This document shows, one piece after another, positions 35,878-47,945 of a stretch of 64,000 nucleotides of DNA. The translations under genes and the position numbers were made by a program. The stretch is taken from contig NZ_CP120742.1 in NCBI RefSeq assembly GCF_029581275.1, forward strand, positions 6,882,501 through 6,946,500, written 5' to 3'. The stretch's first letter is position 1, and every line of letters begins with the position of its first letter. The notes under the pieces were generated by a model. The model was not told the origin of the DNA. It saw nothing but the letters and a program-made list of their open reading frames with translations, and ran no database searches. The stretch is from Micromonospora sp. WMMD1155. GTDB taxonomy: Bacteria > Actinomycetota > Actinomycetes > Mycobacteriales > Micromonosporaceae.

Positions 35878-36649
35878 ACCCACGCCCCGTACCGCGCCGA
35901 TCTTCCTGGTCGGCTGTCAACGCTCCGGCACGACGATGGTGCGCCTCGTCCTGGACTCCCACTCCCACATCAGCTGCGGCCCGGAGACCCGGTTCCTGCC
36001 CGACCTGCGACGGATCGTCGGGCGGGACTGGGAACGCCTGGCCCGCTTCGGCTTCCCCCGCGAGGACTGGCTACGCCGCATCCGGGACTTCTTCGGCGGC
36101 GTCCACGCCGACTACGCCGCGGCGCGGGGCAAGACCCGGTGGGCCGACAAGACCCCGCTGTACGCGATGTCGCTCGACTTCGTCACCGAGGTCTTCCCGG
36201 ACGCCCAGATCGTGCACCTCATCCGGGACGGCCGCGACGTGGTGGTCTCGCACCGCAAACGGTTCGGCTACTGGTCCGCCGTCAAGTGCGTGGTGAAGTG
36301 GCCGCGCTACATCCGCGCCGCGCGGGCCGTCGGCGCCACCCTGCCGCCGGACCGGTACTACGAGCTGCGCTACGAGCAGGCGGTGACCGAGCCGGAGAAG
36401 ACGATGCGGGGCCTCTTCGAGTTCCTCGGTGAACCGTGGGAGGACGGCATCCTCGACTACGACAGCAAGCAGCACGACGTGGCGCAGAAGTACACCACCG
36501 AGGCGGAGAGACGGCGGGTCGCCGCGAGCGTCACCGACCCGATCTACGGCTCGCGGGTCGGCACCCACCGCCGCGAACTCGACCCGTTCCTCCGCCTGTT
36601 GGTCTGGGTCTTCTCCGGTCCGACCCTGCGCGCCCTCGGCTACCGGTGA
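35870..36649 (+). CDS. sulfotransferase family protein 4
   Basis: A 259-residue sulfotransferase with well-kept motifs: FLVGCQRSGTTMVRLVLDSH (5'-loop), HLIRDGRDVVVSHRKR (3'-phosphate site) and ELRYEQAVTEPEKTMRGLF. The GTG start lies inside the end of sulfotransferase 3, and its stop overlaps the start of the glycosidase lipoprotein (GTGA). The three genes are therefore one translation-coupled operon. Confidence 0.87.
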   Translation: MAEPTPRTAPIFLVGCQRSGTTMVRLVLDSHSHISCGPETRFLPDLRRIVGRDWERLARFGFPREDWLRRIRDFFGGVHADYAAARGKTRWADKTPLYAMSLDFVTEVFPDAQIVHLIRDGRDVVVSHRKRFGYWSAVKCVVKWPRYIRAARAVGATLPPDRYYELRYEQAVTEPEKTMRGLFEFLGEPWEDGILDYDSKQHDVAQKYTTEAERRRVAASVTDPIYGSRVGTHRRELDPFLRLLVWVFSGPTLRALGYR

Positions 36650-38124
36650 ACCGGTCCCGCCGGCTGGGCGTACTCGCCGCCGCCCTCGCCACCACGATCC
36701 TGGTCACCGCCGGCTGCACCGCCCGCGACGACGATCCAGCTCCGGCCCCGACGGGCGCCGGCACCCCATCGGGTACGCCCGCGCCGGGACGCCCCGTGAA
36801 CGGGGTGAGCAACCCGTTCGGCGCGCACTGGGACTGGTCGCGCTATGAGCAGTTCGCCCCGTACCTGCGGCGGATCGCCGGGTCGGCGACCTACGAGGAG
36901 ATCTCCTGGTGCGAGATCGAACGCACCTCGGGCCGGCTGGACTGGGCCGGATTGGACGAGATCGCCTCCCGCAGCCGGGAGTTGGGCATCACCCTGCACC
37001 TGAAGATCCGTACCGGGGTGTGCTGGGCGACCGGTGGCACGGCGCGGTACACCAGGGGAACGGCGAACAAGACCGAGTCGGCGATGCCCACCGACCTCGC
37101 CGCGTACCAGCGGTTCGTCCGCTCGGTGGTGCAGCGCTACGGCCCGTACGGGGTGCGCGAGTACGCCATCGAGAACGAGGTCAACGCGCCGAGTTACTGG
37201 GCCGGCAGTCCCGAGGACTACGTCCGGCTGGTCAAGGCCGCCGCCGAGACGATCCGCGCGACCGACCCGCAGGCCCGGGTGGTGGATTCCGGCATCAGCA
37301 GCGTCGCGTACGGCATGGGTGTCGCCGACCGGCTGGTCCGCGCCGGTCGGGTGCCCGAGGCCGTCGCCGCCTACCAGGCGTACTTCCAGCGCCGGGTCGG
37401 CACCAGGGGCCAGCAGATCCCGGCGGTGACCGGGGCGGAGCAACTACAGAAGGCGCTCGGCACCGAGACCAACAGGCGCAGCCTGCGATTCCTGGCCGCC
37501 ACCGAGTCACTGCTTGCCGACCGCACCGTCGACGTCCGGCAGGTGCACTTCTACGAGCACTTCAGCGGGGTCGCACCACTGCTGGACTACCTGCGCGCGA
37601 CGACACCTGCCGGCATGCCGATCCAGGCGTGGGAGGTCGGTCAGTTCTGGCGCGACGGTGACGGTGACCCGGCCGGCCGGGCCGCCGAGATGGTCAAGAC
37701 GGCCACCCTGCTGGCCGCCGGTGGCATCGGCGAGATCAGTTGGCTGCCGTTGGCGTACAACCCGAACAACGCCGCCGGCAGTGAGGTCCGCTATGGCCTG
37801 CTCGACCCGGACGGCACCGAACGCGAAGCCGGTCGGATGTTGGCCAGCCTGGCCGACGCGGCTCGGGGTGCCACAGTCACCCCGCTCCCGGCCTCGGTCG
37901 CCGGCAAGCTGCACGGGGTGGCCTTCGTGCGCGGTGGTTCGAGCACGCTGGTGCTGTGGTCGGCGTCGACCACGCCGGTGACCGTGCCGCCCGCATCGGG
38001 TGGGCAGACCGGTGCGGTGGGTGCACCGCTGCGGGCGGCCGGGGGTGGCACCACGGTGACCGACGTCCCCGTGCTGCTGCGCGCCGACCAGCCGGTCGAG
38101 CGGATCCTCGCCGACCTGCGCTAG
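36646..38124 (+). CDS. clan-A glycoside hydrolase-like lipoprotein
   Basis: A 492-residue exported protein. Lipobox VTAGC (C24) anchors it. A Thr/Pro linker leads to a TIM barrel of the GH39/GH5-like clan A, with likely acid/base E178 in YAIENEVNAP and likely nucleophile E330 in QAWEVGQFW. A small beta domain closes the chain from about residue 420. The substrate is unknown. Its coupling to two sulfotransferases suggests it trims the sulfated glycan made here. Confidence 0.78.
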   Translation: MNRSRRLGVLAAALATTILVTAGCTARDDDPAPAPTGAGTPSGTPAPGRPVNGVSNPFGAHWDWSRYEQFAPYLRRIAGSATYEEISWCEIERTSGRLDWAGLDEIASRSRELGITLHLKIRTGVCWATGGTARYTRGTANKTESAMPTDLAAYQRFVRSVVQRYGPYGVREYAIENEVNAPSYWAGSPEDYVRLVKAAAETIRATDPQARVVDSGISSVAYGMGVADRLVRAGRVPEAVAAYQAYFQRRVGTRGQQIPAVTGAEQLQKALGTETNRRSLRFLAATESLLADRTVDVRQVHFYEHFSGVAPLLDYLRATTPAGMPIQAWEVGQFWRDGDGDPAGRAAEMVKTATLLAAGGIGEISWLPLAYNPNNAAGSEVRYGLLDPDGTEREAGRMLASLADAARGATVTPLPASVAGKLHGVAFVRGGSSTLVLWSASTTPVTVPPASGGQTGAVGAPLRAAGGGTTVTDVPVLLRADQPVERILADLR

Positions 38125-38185
38125 CCGACTGGTTCCTCGGCCTACCTCCGGCGGGCGCTCGCCGACCCATGCCGATGTGCCGAAT

Positions 38186-38231
38186 AGCGGTATACCTCAG
38201 AGTCATAAATATGACTCTGAGGTATACCGCT
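38186..38231. repeat. 46-bp perfect palindrome
   Basis: Two 22-bp perfect arms (AGCGGTATACCTCAGAGTCA + TA, then the exact complement) around a 2-nt AA loop. It lies between convergent genes with stops at 38124 and 38298. It is much more AT-rich than its surroundings. It may be a bidirectional terminator, a dispersed repeat or a protein-binding site. Confidence 0.8.
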
Positions 38232-38297
38232 CAATGCCGCATCCGCCCCGGCGCAGGTGACCGACGGTCACCGCCGCCGACTGGCCGGTGCCGTGCG

Positions 38298-39149
38298 CTA
38301 GCCGGGCCAGGGGTCGGGCCAGCCGAGCAGCGCGGCCAGGCGGGCGTTGTGCGGCGCGAAGTACGCGCCGAGCCGGTCCCGCAGCTCCGGGGTGAGCTGG
38401 GAGGCGTCCTCGTCGACGCGACGGGTGTGCCGGGTGAACGCCTCGGGTGTGAACGCCGGCAGGTCGAGGAAGTCCAGGATCGCGCGGTACGTGCCCGCCG
38501 GGTCGGCGTGCAGGTCCTCGGTGCGGGCGACGTGGATCCGGTCCCGGGGGACGTGCGCGAACCACCGCTCGATCTGCTCGGCGTAGCGGCCCCGGGCGGC
38601 GTAGGAGTGGTTGCGTAAGGCCCGGTGGGCGGCACTGGTGTCCGGGCCCCCGTCCGTCGCCCGGGCCAGCCGCTCCTCCTCGGCGTCGAGCGCATCGGCG
38701 AAGGTCAGCGGTTCGAGGCCGTACGAGCGGGTGTGCAGGTAGTGCGAGTAGGCCCGCTGCACCGGGTCGCGCAGCAGCGCGACGAAGCGGGCCCGCGGCA
38801 GGGCCGCCGCGACCCGGGACGGCACGCTCGGATGGAAGAGGTAGTAGGGGCTCGCCTCGAACGTGCGCTCGTCCGGGGCGAGGCGCGGGAAGTGCCCCCG
38901 GTACCAGCGCAGACCCCGACCATGGTGGACGCTGAAGTACTGCAACTCCTTGCCGGTGGGCACCCGTACCCGGGGATGTGCGGCGAGGTGGTGGTACAGC
39001 GAGGTGGTGCCGCACCGCTGACCACCGATCACCAGGAAGTCGGGTAGCGGGCCGGGCTCGCCCGGCCGCGCCGCGCGCACCCATGCCCGCGTCGCGCGGA
39101 CGCCCCGGCGCAGGTGGTCGGTGACCTGCCGCCGACCGGGCGCGCTCAC
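38298..39149 (-). CDS. sulfotransferase family protein 5 (heparan-type domain)
   Basis: A 283-residue sulfotransferase. PAPS loop FLVIGGQRCGTTSLYHHLAA, then GKELQYFSVHHGRGLRWYRG, and the 3'-phosphate site LLRDPVQRAYSHYLH; this order is that of heparan-sulfate N/O-sulfotransferase-like domains. The short C-terminal region holds the LYAYFAPHN-like segment (LGAYFAPHNARLAALLG). The GTG overlaps the stop of the flippase gene (GTGA), so it is tied to polysaccharide export. Confidence 0.9.
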   Translation of the reverse strand: MSAPGRRQVTDHLRRGVRATRAWVRAARPGEPGPLPDFLVIGGQRCGTTSLYHHLAAHPRVRVPTGKELQYFSVHHGRGLRWYRGHFPRLAPDERTFEASPYYLFHPSVPSRVAAALPRARFVALLRDPVQRAYSHYLHTRSYGLEPLTFADALDAEEERLARATDGGPDTSAAHRALRNHSYAARGRYAEQIERWFAHVPRDRIHVARTEDLHADPAGTYRAILDFLDLPAFTPEAFTRHTRRVDEDASQLTPELRDRLGAYFAPHNARLAALLGWPDPWPG

Positions 39150-40717
39150 GAGCCGACCCCGGCGGCGGGGCCGGGAGCCACGGCGGCGCGTCGGCCGCCC
39201 CGGCGGGCCACCGAACGCAGCACCATGACGTCCTCCCGACTGAGCCCGAGGGCGAGAACCCCCGCGCAGTACGCCCCCACGATCGCGGTCAGACCCACGG
39301 TGAGCTGGGTGACCCAGCCCTCGACCAACCACCGCACGCCGAACCCGACGCCCAACGCGAACACCGCCGCGACCAGCCCCTTGAGCATGCCGATCGTCAC
39401 CGGCACGGTGTGCACCTGGGCGCGTACCTGCCAGACCCGGACGACGTTCACCGCGGCCAACGAGACCGCCCAGGCCACCGCCGCGCCGAGGATCCCGTAC
39501 GCGGGGATGAGCCACAGGTTGAGCAGGACGTTGAGCACCAGGGCGGCGAGGTTGTCGACCATGTTGACCGACACCCGGCCGGACATGTTCAGCAGCGTCC
39601 CGCACGGCCCGGTGGCGGCGTTGACGAGCTGGCCGAGCGCCAGCACCACGGTCACCGCCGCGCCGGCGGCCAGACCCGGCCCACCGACCAGTCGCAGCAA
39701 CTGCTCCGGGAAGACGAGCAACGCCACGAACGCCGGCAGCGACAGTCGGAGCACCCACCCGGTGGCCACCCGGTAGATCCGGCGGACCTCGTCCAGGCGA
39801 CCCTGGTGGTAGAGATGCGCCAGATGCGGGCCGAAGGAGGCGTTGACCGGCGCGAGCACGAACACCGCGATCGTCACCAGCCGCGTCGCCACGTGGTAGA
39901 CGCCGATCGCGTCGGCGCCGTAGTCGAAGAATCCGAGCAGCAGCGCGTCCACCCAGATCAGACCGGTGGAGGAGAGCGACGAGACCCAACTGACCGTGGA
40001 GAAGCGGAACAACTCCCCCGGCCGGTACGCGGGCCGGGCGTCGGGCACCCGGCGGACCATCCGGGCGAGCGCCACGAGAGCGAACCCGGCGGCGCTCCAA
40101 CTCGCCGCCACCAGCGCCCAGAACGCGCCGGTCAGCCCCGCCCCCACCATGAGCGCCACCGCGGTGAGCACCAGCCGGGCCGCCGGCTCGTAGACCTGAC
40201 CGACGAGCGCGTAGGCCCGCTGGGTACGCCAACCCCGGGTGGCGGCGAGGGCGGCCTCGCAGACGGTCGAGGCGGGCAGGCACAGCGCGACCAGCCGCAG
40301 CCCGGTGGCGAGCTGCGGGTCGTGCAGGGCGTCGGCCAGCCACGGTGCGCCGACCGCCAGACCGACGGCGACGACTGTGGACGCCATGGCCGAGATGCCG
40401 ACCCCGAGGCGGATCGCGCCCCGCAGCGCGGCCGGGTCGTCGTCGGCGAGGTGCACCGCCACGAACCGGGTCAGCCCGGCGCGGAAACCGGAGAGCGCGA
40501 GCAGCCCGAGCAACGACAGCACGGCGTAAACCTGCGCGTACCGGCCCAGCTCGCGTACCCCCAGCACGCGGGCCAGCACCAACATGACCAGGAAGAGCGC
40601 CACCTGGCTGAACACCGCGCCCGCCAGGTTGACCACCCCACCGCGCGCCATGCCGCGTACCGGCTGGTCGCCGGCCTCCGGCGGGGCCGGCGGACGGCCG
40701 GTCAGCTCGCCGCGCAC
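39146..40717 (-). CDS. polysaccharide flippase (Wzx/MOP superfamily)
   Basis: About 523 residues with 12-14 membrane helices. It starts near MARGGVVNLAGAVFSQVALF, with the family's regularly spaced GALGAAVAWAVSL-like segments. It would flip lipid-linked glycan units to the outer face of the membrane. The GTG at 40717, 23 nt after the Wzz-like gene, is chosen; ATG at 40651 is the alternative. Open frame upstream overlaps the Wzz-like gene and is not used. Confidence 0.88.
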   Translation of the reverse strand: MRGELTGRPPAPPEAGDQPVRGMARGGVVNLAGAVFSQVALFLVMLVLARVLGVRELGRYAQVYAVLSLLGLLALSGFRAGLTRFVAVHLADDDPAALRGAIRLGVGISAMASTVVAVGLAVGAPWLADALHDPQLATGLRLVALCLPASTVCEAALAATRGWRTQRAYALVGQVYEPAARLVLTAVALMVGAGLTGAFWALVAASWSAAGFALVALARMVRRVPDARPAYRPGELFRFSTVSWVSSLSSTGLIWVDALLLGFFDYGADAIGVYHVATRLVTIAVFVLAPVNASFGPHLAHLYHQGRLDEVRRIYRVATGWVLRLSLPAFVALLVFPEQLLRLVGGPGLAAGAAVTVVLALGQLVNAATGPCGTLLNMSGRVSVNMVDNLAALVLNVLLNLWLIPAYGILGAAVAWAVSLAAVNVVRVWQVRAQVHTVPVTIGMLKGLVAAVFALGVGFGVRWLVEGWVTQLTVGLTAIVGAYCAGVLALGLSREDVMVLRSVARRGGRRAAVAPGPAAGVGS

Positions 40718-40739
40718 CCGGCGGCCCGTCCCCGGGCGG

Positions 40740-41849
40740 TCACGGACGTGCCGCGGGCACGGTCTGCGCCGGCACCGGCGGCTCGGCCGGCGTCGGCGCC
40801 GACGCCAACGGCTCGGTCGGCGGCTGCGCCGGCTTCGGCGGCACGGTCGGCGTCGGGTCGCTCGCGGTCGGCGCGGGTGCCGGGCGACCGGCCTGGCGGG
40901 CCCGCGAGAGCAGTTCGAGGACACCCACCAACAGCACCCCGAGCAGCAATCCGGCACCGCCCACCGGGAGGGCGGTACGCACCAGCTCGGCCATCCGGCT
41001 CACCTCGTGCGCCTCGCCGATGCTGGTCACCTGCTTCGGATCGGCGGCCTGAGCCTGGGCCCGGGCTGCCTGCAACCCCTCCCGCGCCTGCGACAGCGCC
41101 CCGGTCGCCGCGTCCCGCTGGGCGAGCAGGGCCTGGTAGTCGGGGAGTTTGGGCCCCAGCTCGTCGAGTTTCCGCTGCGCCGCGGTGATCGCGGCGGCCG
41201 CCGCGTCCGCACCCCGGCTGTTGCCGACCGCCTGCATGGAGAGTTGCTGCTGCCGCAGGCTGGTCAGCTCGCCCAGCGTCGCCTGGTAGATCCGGTCCGG
41301 TTGGGAGACCTTGTTGGCCTTCTCCCACTCGCCGATGGCCTTGGTGGCGGCGGTGACGTCGGCGTTGGCCGCCTCGACCTCACCGGTGGCGATCCCGACC
41401 TGGGAGGAGAACAGGAAGGCCAGCGCGCGGGTGGTGGTCGCGGTCAGCACCGGCGCGACGGTCGCCCGGTCACCGGCGGTGTACGTCACCTCCAGTTGGC
41501 TGCTCGCGCCGACCTGGGTGACGGCGAGGCCGTCGCGCAGTCGCTCCGGCGTCACCCCGGTGTCACCGGCCACGTCGGCGAGGACCCGGGGTGAGGTGAC
41601 CGCCGCGCCGAACGCCGCGACGAACTGGTTCGCCGCCTGCGTGCCGGTGTACTGCGTCCCGGCCGCCCCGCCCACCAGCGCCGGTGCCGCCACGTAGGCG
41701 GTGCCGCTGAACTGCTGTGGCGCGAGCAGGACGATGCCGGCCGCCGCGCCGCTGGCGAGCAGCGGCACCCCCACGAGCACCCAGAGGCGCCGCCGGGCGA
41801 CCCGCAGGTAGTCGACGATCTCCACTTTCACCCCAATGCTGTCGTTCAC
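40740..41849 (-). CDS. Wzz-like chain-length determinant
   Basis: A 369-residue membrane protein. An N-terminal helix (LWVLVGVPLLASGAAAGIVL, about 22-43) and a C-terminal helix (about 300-322) enclose an external domain with coiled-coil heptads (about 165-285). A Pro-rich cytoplasmic tail follows; there is no fused tyrosine kinase. Wzz proteins set polymer length with Wzy. The GTG start directly abuts the Wzy-like stop. Confidence 0.86.
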   Translation of the reverse strand: MNDSIGVKVEIVDYLRVARRRLWVLVGVPLLASGAAAGIVLLAPQQFSGTAYVAAPALVGGAAGTQYTGTQAANQFVAAFGAAVTSPRVLADVAGDTGVTPERLRDGLAVTQVGASSQLEVTYTAGDRATVAPVLTATTTRALAFLFSSQVGIATGEVEAANADVTAATKAIGEWEKANKVSQPDRIYQATLGELTSLRQQQLSMQAVGNSRGADAAAAAITAAQRKLDELGPKLPDYQALLAQRDAATGALSQAREGLQAARAQAQAADPKQVTSIGEAHEVSRMAELVRTALPVGGAGLLLGVLLVGVLELLSRARQAGRPAPAPTASDPTPTVPPKPAQPPTEPLASAPTPAEPPVPAQTVPAARP

Positions 41850-43274
41850 TCAGACCGGGACGGACGTGCTTCGCGGCTGCTCGCCGACCGGGCCCGGAGC
41901 CGGGTGGCGGGCGATCGCACCGGCCGCCGCGGCGAACGCGACGAAATACCAGAGCGTAACCACATTGGAAATGACGTTGGACGCCGCGCTGACCGCCACG
42001 AACGCGATGGCACAACCGGTGAAACCGACCGCGACACCGCGCTCGAAGCTGCCCGGAGGCGCGCGCCGCAGCGCCCGGCGCGCGGTGTGCAGCAGGGCGA
42101 CGAGCATCATCAGGTACGCCCCGAGACCGAGCAACCCGGTCTCGACGTACGCCCGCAGGAAGTCGTTGTGCGGCTTCTTCGCCTCGTCGGTCTCGCGCTG
42201 GGTCATGTTCGGCCCGATCCCGGTGACCGGGTTGCGCTCGGCGAGCGTGACGATCTCGGTCCAGTACCCGATCCGCCACGCCAGGGTGTTCCCGGTCGGG
42301 TCCCCGCCGACGGCACGTGAGCTGCCGAGTTGGGCGAACCGCTCACCGACGGCGGGCACCAGGGCGACCCCGGCGACCGCCACCACGCAGAGGGTGACGA
42401 GCATCCGCTTGCTGCGGTGCAGCATCGCGACCACGACCAGGCCGATCGCCGCGCCGAGCAGAGCGCTGCGGGTGTTGGTCAGCAACAGGAACAGCAGGGA
42501 GAGCCCGAGCAGCACGCCGAGGGTCACCCGTAGGCGGCGGCCCAGGAAGCGGTACACCGCGAACCCGAAGATCACCATGAACATCAGGTAGCGACCGAAC
42601 GTGGTCGACTGGCTGAACGTGCCGCTGATCCGGGTGAAGTCGCCCTTCACCTCGGCGGGCGGGTTGCCGAGCAGCGACAGGACGACCGTGTAGGCGAGCG
42701 ACAGCACCAGCGACACGTAGCAGGCGAGCAGGATCCGACGGATCGCCGCCGTGTCCGGCATGAGCTGTTCGAGCACCACGAACATCACCACCACGGTGAG
42801 GATCCGCAGCGCCTCCAACAGGCTGTTCGCCGGCCGGGTCGCGCCGAGGGCGCTCACCACGCTGCTGGCACCGACGAGCAGCATGGCCCAGCCCAGCGGC
42901 GAGCCGAGCAACCGCCCGTGCCGGCTGAGCTGAGCGGCCAGCCAGAGCCCGGCGGCGAGGAGGAACAGCACCGCGAGCAGGGTGGACGGGTCCACCACCC
43001 GGGCGGCGCCGGCGGAGTCCGCCTGGCCGGCACTCGGCCCGGTGAGCTTGAACAGGTCGACGCAGGAGCGGACCGCCAGCATCAGCAACACGTACCCGGA
43101 GAACCGGGTCAGCGCGAGGACGGCGACCGCGACGCCCGCGACCGCGGCGAGTGGCAGCACCATGCCCCTGCGGTCACCGGCCGCCATCGAGACTCCCGCG
43201 ACCACCGCCACGACGGCGGCGGCCAGCGCCGCCGCGCCGGTGAGCAGACGGGTCGTGTCCACCCGGCCGCTCAT
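41850..43274 (-). CDS. O-antigen polymerase/ligase-like protein (Wzy_C)
   Basis: About 474 residues with 10-12 membrane helices and the Wzy/WaaL large-loop motif NPVTGIGPNMTQRETDE, then PHNDFLRAYVETGLLGLG. It would polymerise or ligate flipped glycan units outside the membrane. The ATG at 43274 is taken as start; the frame is open to 43406 without a clear site. The next three genes downstream (Wzz-like, flippase, sulfotransferase) follow with almost no gaps. Confidence 0.88.
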   Translation of the reverse strand: MSGRVDTTRLLTGAAALAAAVVAVVAGVSMAAGDRRGMVLPLAAVAGVAVAVLALTRFSGYVLLMLAVRSCVDLFKLTGPSAGQADSAGAARVVDPSTLLAVLFLLAAGLWLAAQLSRHGRLLGSPLGWAMLLVGASSVVSALGATRPANSLLEALRILTVVVMFVVLEQLMPDTAAIRRILLACYVSLVLSLAYTVVLSLLGNPPAEVKGDFTRISGTFSQSTTFGRYLMFMVIFGFAVYRFLGRRLRVTLGVLLGLSLLFLLLTNTRSALLGAAIGLVVVAMLHRSKRMLVTLCVVAVAGVALVPAVGERFAQLGSSRAVGGDPTGNTLAWRIGYWTEIVTLAERNPVTGIGPNMTQRETDEAKKPHNDFLRAYVETGLLGLGAYLMMLVALLHTARRALRRAPPGSFERGVAVGFTGCAIAFVAVSAASNVISNVVTLWYFVAFAAAAGAIARHPAPGPVGEQPRSTSVPV

Positions 43275-43516
43275 CGGCGGCGCTCCGCCACCCGGCGCGT
43301 GACCGGGTCGTTCCGCATCGACCACCTGCTGCGTGTGTTGTCCCACTGATCCCACTGAACCGAAATCGACGCGGCCGGGCACGGTGAACCGATCCTCCCG
43401 GCACAAGATCGGTTCAATCTAGCCCGGTCACCGCTCGGGAAGAAGGGGCCGTTGCACCGACCGGCCGATTCCCCGCGGGGCTGAGCCGCCGCCGCACCGG
43501 AGAACGGGCCGGACGG

Positions 43517-44812
43517 TCAGTGCGCGGCGGTCGGCAGTCGTGGCCTGACGCGGCGGGCCGTGGCCGGGACCAGGCTGAAGTAGAGGCGCTCCAACTCGTG
43601 GGCGGCGGTGTCCCAGCTGTACCTCTCGGTGACCCGGTCACCCAGCGCCTTCGCACCGGCCCGCTCCGTCGCCAGGTCCCCGAGTAGCGCGGTCAGCACC
43701 CGGATCAGGTCGTCCTCGTCGCCGTCGCGGAACAACCGGCCGCCAGCGGCGTTCGACTCCAGCACCTCCACGTGTGGCGCGATGTCGCTCGCGACCACCG
43801 GAAGCCCGTACGCGGCGGCCTCCAGCAGCGTCAACGGCAGACCTTCCAGGCGGGACGGCTGGACGAAGCCGGCGGCGTCGGCGTACAGCTCGGCGAGCAG
43901 GTCGCCATAGGCGAACCCGGTGAAGACGATCCGATCGTCCCCCTCGGCCGCACGGCGCAGCCGGTCCACGTAGTCGTCGGTGAACGACGACCCGCCGACG
44001 ATCGCCAGCCGAACCCCGGTGTCGATCCGCCGGAAGGCCCGGATCAGCAGGTCGGCGGCCTTCTCCGGGACCAGCCGGCCGACCAGCAGCAGGTAGCCGC
44101 CGGGGGTCAGCCCGAACCGGGCCTCGATCTGTCGGCTCGACGCCGGGCGGGCCGGGTTGACGCCGTTCGGGATGTAGGTCGTGGGCCGACCGAACCGGGT
44201 CTCGTAGTGCGCGGCGAGCCCTCGGGAGACCGCGACCCGCTGGTGCGGGACGTAACCGCTGAGCCAGTGCGCGCTGCCCAGCACCGTACGCGCGGCGAGC
44301 CCCCACTTGGCCCGCTGGTTGTCCAGCCCGTGCACGGTCAGCACCACGCCCGCGCGGGAGAACCAGCGGGGCACCGGCGCGACCAGGGCCGGCCCGAGCC
44401 CGTGGTAGTGCACGATGTCCGGTCGCTCGGTCATCGCCGCCACGGTCGAGGTGGCCGCGTGCACGATGGCGTCGAGGTGCTTGCTCGCGATGGTGTGCAC
44501 CTCGCGCAGGCGTACGCCCCGGTACTCGTCGGCGGGCGTCTCGCCGTAGCTCCGGCGACAGTAGACGGTGACCTCGTGCCCGAAGCCGGCCAGCCGGCTG
44601 GCCATCTCCTCGACGTGCCGCTCGATGCCGCCGTAGGTCGCCGGCATCCCCTTCTGCCCGATCATCGCGATCCGCAGTGGACGCCATCCGGCACCGGCGA
44701 CCTCCGGACCGGTCGACGGGGCGACACGGGTCGGCTGAGCCCGTTGCCGGGGAATCGCGGGACCACCCGCGTACTGGTCCGCTTCCTCGGCCTGCAGGTC
44801 GGGGTGGGCCAC
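43517..44812 (-). CDS. GT4-family glycosyltransferase, rhamnosyltransferase-like
   Basis: A 431-residue GT-B glycosyltransferase. The N-terminal domain has MIGQKGMPATYGGIERHVEE, typical of DUF1972/rhamnosyltransferases. The donor domain has LLVGRLVPEKAADLLIRAF and PSRLEGLPLTLLEAAAYGLPV. GTG at 44812 lies 6 nt after AGGGAG; the longer frame is not supported. It is separated from the Wzy-like gene by 242 bp, so it may have its own transcript end. The sugar is not determined. Confidence 0.88.
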   Translation of the reverse strand: MAHPDLQAEEADQYAGGPAIPRQRAQPTRVAPSTGPEVAGAGWRPLRIAMIGQKGMPATYGGIERHVEEMASRLAGFGHEVTVYCRRSYGETPADEYRGVRLREVHTIASKHLDAIVHAATSTVAAMTERPDIVHYHGLGPALVAPVPRWFSRAGVVLTVHGLDNQRAKWGLAARTVLGSAHWLSGYVPHQRVAVSRGLAAHYETRFGRPTTYIPNGVNPARPASSRQIEARFGLTPGGYLLLVGRLVPEKAADLLIRAFRRIDTGVRLAIVGGSSFTDDYVDRLRRAAEGDDRIVFTGFAYGDLLAELYADAAGFVQPSRLEGLPLTLLEAAAYGLPVVASDIAPHVEVLESNAAGGRLFRDGDEDDLIRVLTALLGDLATERAGAKALGDRVTERYSWDTAAHELERLYFSLVPATARRVRPRLPTAAH

Positions 44813-44964
44813 GATGACTCCCTGCGTGACTGGGTCCGCGCCCGTCACCCGGGCAGATGAACACCTTGTCACGTGATGGGCCGTACGCCAGCCGATCAAG
44901 CGTACAAAAAAATCATCAATGGGATTCGCCACCCATGGGATGTCAGCGACGTGACGTCGACATG

Positions 44965-45007
44965 GACGAGCCCCGACCGATCGCTGACGGATCGGCCGGG
45001 GCTCGTC
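44965..45007 (-). terminator. hairpin terminator after katG
   Basis: 18-bp stem with one mismatch (GACGAGCCCCGACCGATC against GATCGGCCGGGGCTCGTC) and a 7-nt loop, just past the katG stop codon. Confidence 0.8.
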
Positions 45008-45018
45008 GTGTCGAACTG

Positions 45019-47784
<2,766 letters not shown>

Positions 47785-47945
47785 GTTTTGCCCGGGGTGG
47801 CGCGCCGGTGTGGCGAAGAATTCACCGAGCTCCTCCGCGATAGTAGAAATAATCCGGACGGCCGTGTCGAGAACCGACACCCGGCTTCGTCCCCGGGGTG
47901 AACGCGACCACGATGGGTCGCGCACCAACGTCGAGGAGAACCACG

